In this document: in pieces, positions 47,576 through 56,831 of the stretch | Layout of the letters: each line of letters begins with the position of its first letter | How positions within the stretch are numbered: the stretch's first letter is position 1 | Source of the DNA: Pseudoxanthomonas sp. 3HH-4 | GTDB lineage: Bacteria > Pseudomonadota > Gammaproteobacteria > Xanthomonadales > Xanthomonadaceae | Assembly: GCF_006716465.1 (NCBI RefSeq) | Contig: NZ_VFPB01000004.1 | Location: 141,526-205,525, forward strand | Direction: 5' to 3' | Length of the DNA: 64,000 nucleotides | Position numbers and translations under genes: made by a program | The notes under the pieces: model-generated | What the model saw: only the letters and a program-made list of their open reading frames with translations | What the model was told of the DNA's origin: nothing | Database searches by the model: none

Positions 47576-48817
47576 TCAATACAGGACGCGCACCCGCAAC
47601 GTGCCGTCGATCGCTGCCATCGCATCGCGCAGGCTGGCCGTCTGTTCCTCATCGGCGGTGACGTCGATGACCACGTAGCCGACTTTCGGGTCGGTACGCA
47701 GGAACTGGCCGTCGATGTTGATGCCGCGGTCGCGGAAGATGTCGTTGATCTGCGACAGCACGCCCGGCACGTTGCGATGGATGTGCAGGATGCGACGGCT
47801 GCCTTCGTGGCCGGGCAGGGTGACTTCGGGGAAGTTCACCGCCGACAGCGTGCTGCCGTTGTCGCTGTAGCGCACCAGCTTGGCAGCCACTTCCACGCCG
47901 ATATTGTCCTGCGCCTCCAGCGTGCTGCCGCCCACGTGCGGGGTCAGGATCACGTTGTCCAGCCCGCGCAACGGCGACTCGAAGGCATCCGCATTGCCCT
48001 TGGGTTCCACCGGGAACACGTCCACCGCCGCACCGCCGACCTTGCCGGATTTCAGCGCCTCCGCCAGCGCGTCGATGTCCACCACCGTGCCGCGCGACGC
48101 GTTGATCAGGTGTGCGCCTGGCTTCATCCGGGCGATCTGCGCCGCGCCGAACATGTCTTTCGTCGCGGCCGTCTCGGGCACGTGCAGCGTGACCACGTCG
48201 CTGAGCTCCAGCAGGTCGTCCAGGCTGACGGCGGCGCGTGCGTTGCCCAGCGACAGCTTGGTCTCGATGTCGTGGAAGAGCACCTGCATGCCCAGCGATT
48301 CGGCCAGCACGCCCACTTGGGTGCCGATATGGCCGTAACCGATGATGCCCAGTGTCTTGCCGCGCACCTCATGACTGCCGGCAGCGGATTTGCTCCAGCC
48401 ACCGCGGTGGCATTCGGCGTTCTTCTGCGGGATGCCGCGCATCAGCAGGATGGCCTGCGCAATGACCAGTTCCGCCACGCTGCGGGTGTTCGAATAAGGG
48501 GCGTTGAATACCGGAATGCCGGCCAGTTCCGCCGCGTCCAGGTCCACTTGGTTGGTGCCGATGCAGAAGCAGCCGACGGCGATCAGACGGCGTGCCTGGG
48601 CCAGCACATCATCGGTCAGGTGGCTGCGCGAGCGGATGCCGACGATGTGCGCCTCGGCGATGCGGCGCTTCAGTTCGTCTTCCGGCAGCGACTTCTCGTG
48701 GTACTCGATCTGCGTATAGCCCGCCGCGCGGAACGTCTCCACGGCGGTCTGGCTGACCCCTTCCAGCAACAGCACGCGGATGTCCTGCTTCGGGTACGAG
48801 GTCTTCTTGATCGACAT
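47576..48817 (-). CDS. serA: D-3-phosphoglycerate dehydrogenase
   Basis: A 413-residue enzyme that starts serine synthesis from 3-phosphoglycerate. The NAD fold has GIIGYGHIGTQVG and the catalytic histidine lies in TPHVGGSTLEAQ. The C-terminal 75 residues are an ACT domain for serine feedback, as in E. coli SerA. SerA enzymes also reduce 2-oxoglutarate to D-2-hydroxyglutarate. The ATG at 48817 is correct; the longer open frame upstream is antisense to the next gene. Confidence 0.96.
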   Translation of the reverse strand: MSIKKTSYPKQDIRVLLLEGVSQTAVETFRAAGYTQIEYHEKSLPEDELKRRIAEAHIVGIRSRSHLTDDVLAQARRLIAVGCFCIGTNQVDLDAAELAGIPVFNAPYSNTRSVAELVIAQAILLMRGIPQKNAECHRGGWSKSAAGSHEVRGKTLGIIGYGHIGTQVGVLAESLGMQVLFHDIETKLSLGNARAAVSLDDLLELSDVVTLHVPETAATKDMFGAAQIARMKPGAHLINASRGTVVDIDALAEALKSGKVGGAAVDVFPVEPKGNADAFESPLRGLDNVILTPHVGGSTLEAQDNIGVEVAAKLVRYSDNGSTLSAVNFPEVTLPGHEGSRRILHIHRNVPGVLSQINDIFRDRGINIDGQFLRTDPKVGYVVIDVTADEEQTASLRDAMAAIDGTLRVRVLY

Positions 48818-49009
48818 TGCCGGAAAGGTCGCAGCGGAGGGGGAAGGGGCGTCACTATGCCAGATGGAGCGTTGGGATGGTGCGGTGCGGAACGGAAAGC
48901 TTGGTTGCTGTTTTCCGGCTTGGTTGCCGCTGAAACGAAGCGCGTGATCGGCTGGACGCCGCAGGGCATCACTGGCACGCTGGGCGCCCCCTGAAGTCCT
49001 GTCAGAGCA

Positions 49010-50398
49010 ATGACCGATCCGCGCCTGGAAGCCCTGCTGCACGCCGTTCCGGCGCTGCGCCTGAAAACCGATCCCGCCGACCTCGAACACTATGGCCGCG
49101 ACTGGACCCGGCGCTGGACGCCGGCACCGTTGGCGATTGCGTTGCCTGCCACGGTCGAGGACGTGCAGGCCGTCGTGCGTTGGGCGAACGGGCATCACGT
49201 GGCCATCGTGCCCTCGGGCGGACGTACCGGCCTGTCCGGTGGCGCAGTGGCTGCGAACGGCGAACTCGTGCTCAGCCTGGAGCGCATGAACCAGGCATTG
49301 GACTTCAATGCCGTCGACCGCACGCTGACGGTGCAGGCCGGCATGCCACTGGAGGCCGTGCACAACGCCGCGCGCGAGCATGGCCTGGTGTACCCGGTGG
49401 ATTTCGCCTCGCGGGGCTCGTGCGCCATCGCCGGCACCATCGCGACCAACGCGGGCGGCATCCGCGTGATCCGTTACGGCAATACGCGCGAATGGATCGC
49501 CGGCCTGAAGGTGGTCACCGGCGCCGGCGACGTGCTGGAGCTCAACAAGGCGCTGATCAAGAACTCCAGCGGCTACGACCTGCGCCATCTGTTCATCGGG
49601 TCGGAGGGCACGCTGGGCGTGGTGGTGGAAGCCACCGTGCGCCTGACCGATCCGCCGCCGCCGACGAACGTCATGCTGCTGGCGCTGCCGTCGTTCGATG
49701 TGCTGATGCAGGTGTTCGCCGCGTTCCGCGAGCGGCTGCAACTGGAAGCTTTCGAATTCTTCACCGACCGCGCGCTGCAGCATGTGCTGGCGCATGGCGC
49801 GCAGAAGCCGTTCGATGAGGTGCATCCGTATTACGTGGTCACCGAGTTCGCGATCGGTGACGAGGCGAGGGAAGCCGCGGCAATGGCGGCCTTCGAGGCC
49901 TGTATGGAGCAGGGCTGGGTCAGCGATGGCGTGATCAGCCAGTCCGATGCCCAGGCCGCACAGCTGTGGCGCCTGCGCGAAGGCATCACCGAAGCGCTGG
50001 CCCGCTACGTGCCGTACAAGAACGACGTGTCGGTGCGCATTTCCGCCATGCCGGCGTTCCTGGCCGAGACCCAGGCCCTGCTGGGCGAGGCGTACCCGCA
50101 GTTCGATGTGGTGTGGTTCGGCCATATCGGCGACGGCAACCTGCACATCAACGTGCTGAAGCCCGACGGCATGGAGAACGCGGAGTTCGTCACCCAGTGC
50201 GAGCAGGTCACCACGCTGCTGGCGGCCTCGCTGAAGCGCCACCACGGCAGCATCTCGGCCGAGCACGGCATCGGCCTGGTGAAGAAAGGATATCTGGAGA
50301 GCACGCGCAGCGCCGAAGAGATCTCGGTAATGCGAGGCATCAAGCGCGTACTGGATCCGAACGGCCTGATGAACCCGGGCAAGCTGTTCGACACGTGA
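49010..50398 (+). CDS. FAD-linked D-2-hydroxyglutarate dehydrogenase-like oxidase
   Basis: A 462-residue flavoprotein with an N-terminal FAD_binding_4 domain (PSGGRTGLSGGA, FIGSEGTLG) and a FAD-oxidase C domain (GHIGDGNLH, EHGIG). The closest functional match is D-2-hydroxyglutarate dehydrogenase, though glycolate or D-lactate oxidase subunits look similar. It diverges from serA across 192 bp. In Pseudomonas the two enzymes are known to work as a pair, since SerA makes D-2-hydroxyglutarate as it drives serine synthesis. That supports the choice but does not prove it. Confidence 0.85.
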   Translation: MTDPRLEALLHAVPALRLKTDPADLEHYGRDWTRRWTPAPLAIALPATVEDVQAVVRWANGHHVAIVPSGGRTGLSGGAVAANGELVLSLERMNQALDFNAVDRTLTVQAGMPLEAVHNAAREHGLVYPVDFASRGSCAIAGTIATNAGGIRVIRYGNTREWIAGLKVVTGAGDVLELNKALIKNSSGYDLRHLFIGSEGTLGVVVEATVRLTDPPPPTNVMLLALPSFDVLMQVFAAFRERLQLEAFEFFTDRALQHVLAHGAQKPFDEVHPYYVVTEFAIGDEAREAAAMAAFEACMEQGWVSDGVISQSDAQAAQLWRLREGITEALARYVPYKNDVSVRISAMPAFLAETQALLGEAYPQFDVVWFGHIGDGNLHINVLKPDGMENAEFVTQCEQVTTLLAASLKRHHGSISAEHGIGLVKKGYLESTRSAEEISVMRGIKRVLDPNGLMNPGKLFDT

Positions 50399-50484
50399 CG
50401 CGGATTCATCCAGTCATCGCTGATTGCAGGTAGTCTTGGCGCGCCGCGATGCGCGCGGTATCCGTTCATTCCCTGGAAGTGTCC

Positions 50485-50784
50485 ATGCACCGAATTTTCC
50501 TGGCTGGCGTCTTGCTGGCGTTCTCCGTCCCGGCGCTGGCCGGCAGCTTCGCCGGCAGTTCCGCCGGTGCTTCCTCGGCAGGCTCATCCGCCTCGTCCGA
50601 CAGCTCGTCCGGCGATGACAAGATCGTCGTGCAGGCGCGCGAGGACGCCGCCAGTTTTGTCGCCAGCAACGGCCGCATCCGTGGCGCGCAACTCGAGGCC
50701 GCGCTGCGCCACCTGCGCGAGAAGGACGAAGCCGCACGCAAGGCCAGCGACATGCAGTTGGCGCAGGCCATCCTGGCCCGCTGA
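50485..50784 (+). CDS. small secreted DUF2388-like protein
   Basis: A 99-residue protein with signal peptide cut after ALA (residue 19), a Gly/Ser-rich stretch, and a helical C-terminus (VVQAREDAASFVASNGRIRGAQLEAAL and QLAQAILAR). It resembles DUF2388 proteins known in Pseudomonas, function unknown. GGAAG precedes ATG 50485. Its stop overlaps the next gene (TGATG), so the two are linked. Confidence 0.75.
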   Translation: MHRIFLAGVLLAFSVPALAGSFAGSSAGASSAGSSASSDSSSGDDKIVVQAREDAASFVASNGRIRGAQLEAALRHLREKDEAARKASDMQLAQAILAR

Positions 50785-52598
50785 TGCCCCCGCGTCGGCC
50801 CCGCGGCCGGCGCTTCGTCGCGCTGCTCGCATGGGCCTGGCTGGGACCGGCGACCGCGCTCGACATCGACTCCGCGCGTCTCGGCCCCGATGACATCGTC
50901 GCGACGCAAGCGCTGGTCGACGATGTTCTGCCGCGCCTGCCGCAGGTATGGCGTGACGGATTGCCGTCCGATCTCGTCCTGCAATGGCGCGACGATCTTC
51001 CCGCGCATGTGGCCGGTCGACGGGTCGGTGATCGCATCCTGTTGCCGCGCCACCTGTTGCAGGCATGGCAGGCGCGCGATGGCATGCCGGCGGACGATGC
51101 TTCGTTGCGCGCCGTCCGTCGCGCGCTGGTGCACGAACTGGCTCACAGCTATGACCGGGCGCAGCGCGACATCCTGTCCGACGATCCGCGCCTGCGAGAT
51201 CTCGCGGGATGGCAGCGCAGCGTGTTCTCCATCGCGGGGCGTCGTTCGCGCAACGATTTCGCCGCACGGGTGCCTGATCCGTACGAGTTGGAGCGTCCGT
51301 CCGAATTCGTGGCGGTGAACCTCGAGCATTTCGTGCTCGATGCCACCTACGGCTGCCGGCGCCCGGCCCTGCATCGTCACTTTGCGATGCACTTCCGGAT
51401 GCCGATGACGACGGAGGCATGCGCGCCCGGATTGCCGTTCCTGGATGTGGATGCCGAGGCCGGCGATGCCTCGCTGCTCGCGCTGGATCCGTCGCGCATC
51501 TACGCGGTCGACTATCTGCTGGCGGAGGGCAACACGCAGGCGATGAGCCGCTGGGGCCACAGCATGTTGCGATTGGTGGTCTGCGCGCCTGGTCGCGCAC
51601 CGGGGCCCGAGTGCCGCTTCGACCTGGCCCATCATCGCGTGCTGTCGTTCCGCGCGTTCGTGGGCGACGTGCAGATCTCCGGGTGGCGCGGCCTGACCGG
51701 CTCGTATCCGTCGCGCCTGTTCCTGCTGCCGCTGGACCAGGTGATCGAGGAGTACACCCGGGTGGAACTGCGCGGGCTGCAGTCCATTCCGCTGCAGCTC
51801 GATCAGGGTGAAATCGCGTCCCTGGTCGAGCGGGCCGCCCAGCTTCACTGGAGCTATGACGGACGCTACTACTTCATCAGCAACAACTGCGCGGTGGAGA
51901 CCTGGAAGCTGCTGCACGACAGCGTGCCACGACTGGCCCGGAAGCCGCTCGCCAGCATCACGCCCACGGGACTGCTGAAGAAGCTGGAGCGTCGCGGCAT
52001 CGCCGATACCCGCGTGCTGGACGACGCAGGGCAGGCGCGACGACTCGGTTACTACTTCGAGCCGATGAGCGCGCGTTATGACGCCCTGTTCTCCGTGGCG
52101 CGCGAGGCGCTCGCGCTGCCGCAGCAGGACGTGCACGCCTGGCTGGCGCTGTCGCCTGCGGAACGCGCCACATGGCTGCCACAGGCCGACCTGCGTGCGA
52201 GCGCGGCGCTGCTGGTGCTGGAGAATGCGGCGCTCCGTCGCCAGCAACTGCTGCTGCGCGACGAACTGAAGCGACGCTACCTGGGCCGCGATGCGCCAGC
52301 CGATATCGCGCAGGCGCTGCAGGCGTTGCGCACATGGCTGGGCGATACCGGTTTCGCCAGTCGTCCCTCCGAACTGCTGCCGGAGGGCTATGGCCTTCCG
52401 CAGGCAGATGAGCGCGCGATCGCTGCGGAGGAAGCAAGAAGCCGCGCGGCACGCTTGCGCGAGCAGGATGGCGTGCTTCGCAGCGAACTGGAGCGATGGC
52501 TGCCTGCCGACCAGCGCAAGGTCCTGCAGGACATCGAAACAAATCTGGGAACGATCGGCGCGCGCCTGCGCACACTGCATGCGACAGGCGCGTCTTGA
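50784..52598 (+). CDS. envelope protein with HELAH metallopeptidase-like and DUF4105-like domains
   Basis: The protein has 604 residues and a signal peptide cut near residue 25. The N-terminal half has VHELAHSYDR with His117, Glu118, His121 and a later Glu174, the zinc pattern of HExxH-type peptidases. The second half (about 235-400) matches DUF4105: RWGHSML with His259 and SNNCAVET with Cys369. The C-terminus is a long charged coiled coil. DUF4105-type domains include the lipoprotein N-acyltransferase Lnb as I recall it. Both activities are inferred. Confidence 0.72.
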   Translation: MPPRRPRGRRFVALLAWAWLGPATALDIDSARLGPDDIVATQALVDDVLPRLPQVWRDGLPSDLVLQWRDDLPAHVAGRRVGDRILLPRHLLQAWQARDGMPADDASLRAVRRALVHELAHSYDRAQRDILSDDPRLRDLAGWQRSVFSIAGRRSRNDFAARVPDPYELERPSEFVAVNLEHFVLDATYGCRRPALHRHFAMHFRMPMTTEACAPGLPFLDVDAEAGDASLLALDPSRIYAVDYLLAEGNTQAMSRWGHSMLRLVVCAPGRAPGPECRFDLAHHRVLSFRAFVGDVQISGWRGLTGSYPSRLFLLPLDQVIEEYTRVELRGLQSIPLQLDQGEIASLVERAAQLHWSYDGRYYFISNNCAVETWKLLHDSVPRLARKPLASITPTGLLKKLERRGIADTRVLDDAGQARRLGYYFEPMSARYDALFSVAREALALPQQDVHAWLALSPAERATWLPQADLRASAALLVLENAALRRQQLLLRDELKRRYLGRDAPADIAQALQALRTWLGDTGFASRPSELLPEGYGLPQADERAIAAEEARSRAARLREQDGVLRSELERWLPADQRKVLQDIETNLGTIGARLRTLHATGAS

Positions 52599-52607
52599 CC
52601 GCGGGCC

Positions 52608-53174
52608 TCAGTCGGCGCGACCGCCGAACTCGCCCGTCGTCGTGTTGACCAGGATGCGCTCGCCGTTGGTGATGTACTCCGGCACCATGATCTCGATGCC
52701 GGTGTTGAGCTTGGCCGGCTTCGGGCGCTTGGTGGCCGTACCGCCCTTCAGCTCCGGCGGCGTCTCCACCACTTCCAGCGTCACGTGTTGCGGCAGCTGC
52801 AGCGCGACCGGCAGTTCGTCGATGACCTGCACATAGCAGCCGGTCAGGCCTTCGGTGATGTAGCCGGCATCATCGCCGATGACGTTGGCATCCAGCGTGT
52901 AGGGCGTGTAGTCCTCGTCGTCGAGGAAGACGAACGCATCGCCATCCATGTACGAGAACGTCGCCTGACGGCGCAGCAGTTCGACTTCCGGCAGGTTGTC
53001 ATCGGCGTCGAAGCTGGCATCCAGTTTGTTGCCGCCCGGTACGCTGTACATGATGAAGCGGAAGCGCACGTTGCCGCCGCGGCCCTGCGGCGAGCTGCGC
53101 TCGATGTCGCGGATCTGGTACACGCCGCCGTTGTGTTCGACGACGTTGCCCTTCTTGATGTCGAAAGCTTTCAT
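52608..53174 (-). CDS. yeiP: elongation factor P-like protein EfpL (YeiP)
   Basis: A 188-residue EF-P paralog. The loop reads SPQGRGG with Arg32 where EF-P carries a modified lysine, which is the YeiP/EfpL hallmark. It ends in GGRAD as in E. coli YeiP. It should help ribosomes pass difficult, mostly proline-containing stretches. Convergent with the DUF4105-like gene. Confidence 0.95.
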   Translation of the reverse strand: MKAFDIKKGNVVEHNGGVYQIRDIERSSPQGRGGNVRFRFIMYSVPGGNKLDASFDADDNLPEVELLRRQATFSYMDGDAFVFLDDEDYTPYTLDANVIGDDAGYITEGLTGCYVQVIDELPVALQLPQHVTLEVVETPPELKGGTATKRPKPAKLNTGIEIMVPEYITNGERILVNTTTGEFGGRAD

Positions 53175-53276
53175 GGTGGTGATTTGCGATTGGTGATGGG
53201 TGATGGGGTGAGTCGGCGTGATCGTCCGGGAAGGCGGCTCTTGCGAATCACCACTCACGAGTGACGAATCACGGTC

Positions 53277-54047
53277 CTACTTCGGTGCGAGGCGCACGGC
53301 GCCATCCAGCCGGATGGTCTCGCCGTTGAGATACGTATTGCCCAGGATGTAGGCGACCAGGTCGGCGAACTCCTCGGGCCTGCCGAGGCGGGACGGGAAG
53401 GGGATCGAGGCGCTGAGCGACTGCTGCACGGCCTCCGGCATGCCATCGACCATCGGGGTCCAGAAGATGCCGGGGGCCACGGTCATCACGCGGATGCCGA
53501 AGCGCGACAGCTCGCGTGCCATCGGCAACGTCATGCCGACCACGCCGCCCTTCGAAGCCGAATACGCCGCCTGGCCGATCTGGCCTTCGTACGCCGCGAC
53601 ACTCGCCGTGTTGACGATCACGCCGCGTTCGCCTTCGGCGTTCGGCGCGTTGTGCTGCATCACGTCGGCGGCGGCCTTGGCCACGTTGAAGCTGCCCACC
53701 AGGTTGACCATCACCGTGGCCTGGAACGTCGACAGCGGCATGGGCGCCTCCTTGCCGAGCACGCGGCCGGCGCCGAGGATGCCGGCGCAGTTGATCGCCG
53801 CATTCAGGCCGCCGAGGAACTCCTTGGCTGTCGCCATGTTCGCCGCGACACCGGCCTCGTCGGTCACGTCGGTACGGAAATAGCGGACGTTGGCTTCGCC
53901 GAGCTCTGCGACCGCTGCGGCGCCTTTGTCGTCGTTGACATCGAACAGGGCCGCCTTGCCGCCGTGGGAGACAAGGTGGCGGGCAACGGCCAGTCCCAGG
54001 CCGGAAACGCCGCCGGTGATGACGGCGCGGGTGTCGGAAAGCTGCAT
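53277..54047 (-). CDS. short-chain dehydrogenase, 3-hydroxyacyl-CoA dehydrogenase type
   Basis: A 256-residue SDR with TGGVSGLGLA, NCAGI and the catalytic set Ser in NTASVAA and YSASKGG. The sequence, including the PFPSRLGRPEEFADLV block, is closest to HSD17B10-like 3-hydroxyacyl-CoA dehydrogenases of branched-chain amino acid and fatty acid breakdown. It stands alone upstream of a REP pair, on the same strand as the leucine operon. Confidence 0.87.
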   Translation of the reverse strand: MQLSDTRAVITGGVSGLGLAVARHLVSHGGKAALFDVNDDKGAAAVAELGEANVRYFRTDVTDEAGVAANMATAKEFLGGLNAAINCAGILGAGRVLGKEAPMPLSTFQATVMVNLVGSFNVAKAAADVMQHNAPNAEGERGVIVNTASVAAYEGQIGQAAYSASKGGVVGMTLPMARELSRFGIRVMTVAPGIFWTPMVDGMPEAVQQSLSASIPFPSRLGRPEEFADLVAYILGNTYLNGETIRLDGAVRLAPK

Positions 54048-54116
54048 GCGGCGAACCTGCTGCGGAAAAGTCGGCATTTTACGCGATGGCGGGTGTCTGG
54101 GAGCCCTGGGCTCCCT

Positions 54117-54257
54117 GTAGGAGCGACGTAAGTCGCGACCGGGAGGCGTCTGCACCATCGTCCTCCTTCGCAGGTCCGCAATGAATCGCCATGGTTCGCG
54201 CCTCGCTAAAGGGCATTGCCCGCCTTGGCTTCCGGTCGCGACTCACGTCGCTCCTAC
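54117..54257. repeat. REPIN-like inverted pair of GTAG REP elements
   Basis: GTAGGAGCGACGTAAGTCGC (54117-54141 unit) faces its near reverse complement at 54233-54257. It lies between the 3' end of the cyclase-phosphodiesterase gene and the SDR start. Confidence 0.9.
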
Positions 54258-54272
54258 AAGGATTGCAGCCTC

Positions 54273-56831
54273 TCAGGCGTGCGCCCGCTCCAGCGGCGCG
54301 TCGGCAAGTCGGCGCGCGAATTCGTCCGGCGACAGGCCGGGCGCGAACAGGAATCCCTGGCCCACCGGAACCCCGAGGTTGAGCAGGAACTGGCGCTGCG
54401 CCTCGGATTCGACGCCCTCGGCGACCAGTCCCAGTCCCAGGCTGCGTGCGATCGCGGACACCGCCTGGCAGACGGCAACGTCGGACCGGTTGCTGGGCAC
54501 GCCCTCGGTGAACAGCGGGCTGAGCTTCAGGCCGTGGATGGGCAGGCGGCGCAGATAGTTGAGCGCGCTGTAGCCCTCACCGAAATCGTCGATCGTCAGC
54601 ACCACGCCCAGCTGCCGCAGGTCGGCGAAGGTGCGCAGCGTGGCGGGGGCGTCCTCGATCAGTACGCGTTCGGTGAACTCAAGCTCCAGCGCTGCGCCGG
54701 GCAGGTCGAACTCGGTGAGGATCGCGCGCACGCGATCGGCCAGGTCGTCACCGGCGAATTGCCGGTACGACACATTGACCGCCACGCGAACGATGCCCAG
54801 CCCCTGGTCGCGCCAGGCGGCCACCTGCCGGCACGCTTCGCGCAATACCCAACTGCCGATGCGCACGATGTCGCCGGTCGTTTCCGCATGGCTGATGAAC
54901 ACGTCCGGACGCAGTTCGCCCAGCTGGTGGTTCTGCCAGCGGATCAGCGCTTCGCCGGCGATGATGCGGCCGTTGCGCAGGTCCACCTGCGGTTGGTAGA
55001 CCAGTCGGAACTCCTCGTTGTCCACCGCGCGTCGCAGCTGCGTCTCGATCTGCAGACGGTCCTGCTGCCGCTGCGCCAGTTCCTGGGTGAAGCTCTGCCA
55101 GCCATTGCGCGCGCGGTGCTTGCTGTCGTACATCGCGATGTCGGCGTTCTGGATCAGCTGTTGCGGGCGCAGGCCGTCGCCGGGTGCGATGGCCAGTCCG
55201 ATGCTGGCGGTGATGGCGAACTCGTCCTTGCCGAAGCGGAAGGCGTCCGCGAACGCGCCGAGTACGGCGTGCGCCAGTTGTTCCGGCAGGTGCGGGTTCT
55301 GGCCGGCATCGCAGATCACAAGGAATTCGTCGCCGCCAAAGCGGGCGATCATGCCGTCGGTGCCCACCGCGCCGCGAATGCGGTCCGAGGCTTGCACCAG
55401 CAGCTCGTCGCCTGCGTTATGGCCCAGCACATCGTTGACCATCTTGAAACGGTCGAGGTCGATGTAGAGCACGGCGGCGCGCGCGCGCTCCGGATCGGCC
55501 AGGCGCGCGCCGAGCTCGGTCAGCACGGCATCACGGTTCATCAGCCCGGTCAGCGGATCGGTGCGCGCCTGGATGCGCAGCATCTCCTCGGCCTGCTTGT
55601 CCTGCGAGATGTCCTGCATGGTGCCGGTCACGCGCGATGCCCCCGGATCGCCAGGTTCGGCATCACCGATCACCCGGATCCAGAACGGGTGGCCATCGGC
55701 CTGCGTGCCCTGGAGTTCCAGGTCGAAGCCCTTGCCGCCGGCGGTGATCAGATCCAGCGCGCCACGCAGGCGCCGACGATCCGCTTCGCGCAGGCACGAC
55801 AGCATGTCGTCCAGCGTGACCAGCGTGCGCGCGGCACCCAGGATGCGCTGTGCTTCGTCGGTCAGGTACATCCGGTCGCGGCCGATGTCCCATTCCCAGC
55901 CGCCGATATGGGCGAGTGATTGCGCGCGGTCGAACAGCGCACTGTCGCGCTTGAGTTCCGTCACGTCGCTGAAAAGCGTGGTGACCTGGGCGGGCACGCT
56001 GGCGCCCGGCGCGAACTGCGGCACCGAGGTGGCGGTCAGCCAGAGCAGTTGCTTCTTCTGGCGGTGATACAGGCCCAGCAGGACGCTTTCGACCATCTGG
56101 CCGCTGTCCAGGGCACGTTGCGCGGGCAATTCATGGCGAGCCATCTCGCGGCCGTGCTCGTCGACGACATGCCAGCGTTCCAGGGCGAGTTCCTGGTCGA
56201 CGCGCTGGTCCTCGCGGATCCCGAAGATGCGCATCGCGGCGCCGTTGCAGTACTGCACCTGCATCTCGCGGTTGTGCACCACGATGCCCTTGTCCAGCGT
56301 TTCCATGAGTTCGCGGTAGCGCATCTCGGCCAGCCGCCGGCTGCTGATGTCACGTGCCACCGCGACGATGCTCTTGCGCCCGTCGAAACTGATGTTGGCC
56401 GAATGGACTTCCACCGGGAAGCGGGTGCCGTCCCCGCGCATGTTGGTGACCTCGATGACATAGGTCACGCCGCGATTCAGGGTTTCCCAGACCGGCACCA
56501 GGTGGTCTCGCGGAAGATCGGGATTGAGCACGTTGATGTTGCGCCCGACGATCTCTTCGCGCGGCCGCTTGTAGGCCAGCATGCCGGCCTTGTTGAGGTC
56601 CAGGATGGTGCCGTCTTCGGCGAGGATGCTGACCGGGTCGGGCACGGCATCGAACAGGTTGCGGTAGCGCGACCGCTCCGTATCGGCCTCGTGCTGCTTG
56701 GCCAGCAACGCCGCGCCGGCTTGCCGGAGCAGGGCCGCCGTGGCGCTGTCGGCACCCTCGACGGCAGCCGCGCGCTCCAGTGCCGCGGCCAGCGCCACCA
56801 CGTCGACGTCGCTGACCGGGCCTGTGTTCAT
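54273..56831 (-). CDS. PAS-GGDEF-EAL c-di-GMP turnover protein
   Basis: An 852-residue soluble protein with about three PAS domains (about 60-430), a GGDEF domain (FGGDEF) and an EAL domain. The EAL set keeps EAL in GEALIRW, an Asn in NVSYRQF, ELEFTE, DDFGEGYS, Lys in LKLSPLF, AEGVE and GQGFLF. The usual KID block is KLS and TGYS is EGYS, so activity may be altered. ATG 56831 overlaps the HMG-CoA lyase stop by four bases. It is the last gene of the leucine operon. Confidence 0.93.
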   Translation of the reverse strand: MNTGPVSDVDVVALAAALERAAAVEGADSATAALLRQAGAALLAKQHEADTERSRYRNLFDAVPDPVSILAEDGTILDLNKAGMLAYKRPREEIVGRNINVLNPDLPRDHLVPVWETLNRGVTYVIEVTNMRGDGTRFPVEVHSANISFDGRKSIVAVARDISSRRLAEMRYRELMETLDKGIVVHNREMQVQYCNGAAMRIFGIREDQRVDQELALERWHVVDEHGREMARHELPAQRALDSGQMVESVLLGLYHRQKKQLLWLTATSVPQFAPGASVPAQVTTLFSDVTELKRDSALFDRAQSLAHIGGWEWDIGRDRMYLTDEAQRILGAARTLVTLDDMLSCLREADRRRLRGALDLITAGGKGFDLELQGTQADGHPFWIRVIGDAEPGDPGASRVTGTMQDISQDKQAEEMLRIQARTDPLTGLMNRDAVLTELGARLADPERARAAVLYIDLDRFKMVNDVLGHNAGDELLVQASDRIRGAVGTDGMIARFGGDEFLVICDAGQNPHLPEQLAHAVLGAFADAFRFGKDEFAITASIGLAIAPGDGLRPQQLIQNADIAMYDSKHRARNGWQSFTQELAQRQQDRLQIETQLRRAVDNEEFRLVYQPQVDLRNGRIIAGEALIRWQNHQLGELRPDVFISHAETTGDIVRIGSWVLREACRQVAAWRDQGLGIVRVAVNVSYRQFAGDDLADRVRAILTEFDLPGAALELEFTERVLIEDAPATLRTFADLRQLGVVLTIDDFGEGYSALNYLRRLPIHGLKLSPLFTEGVPSNRSDVAVCQAVSAIARSLGLGLVAEGVESEAQRQFLLNLGVPVGQGFLFAPGLSPDEFARRLADAPLERAHA

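Noticed and set aside
48818..50266. An 896-codon minus-strand frame that extends serA upstream through the flavoprotein gene
   Set aside because: The upstream part is antisense to a well-conserved plus-strand gene; SerA family length and N-terminus fit ATG 48817.
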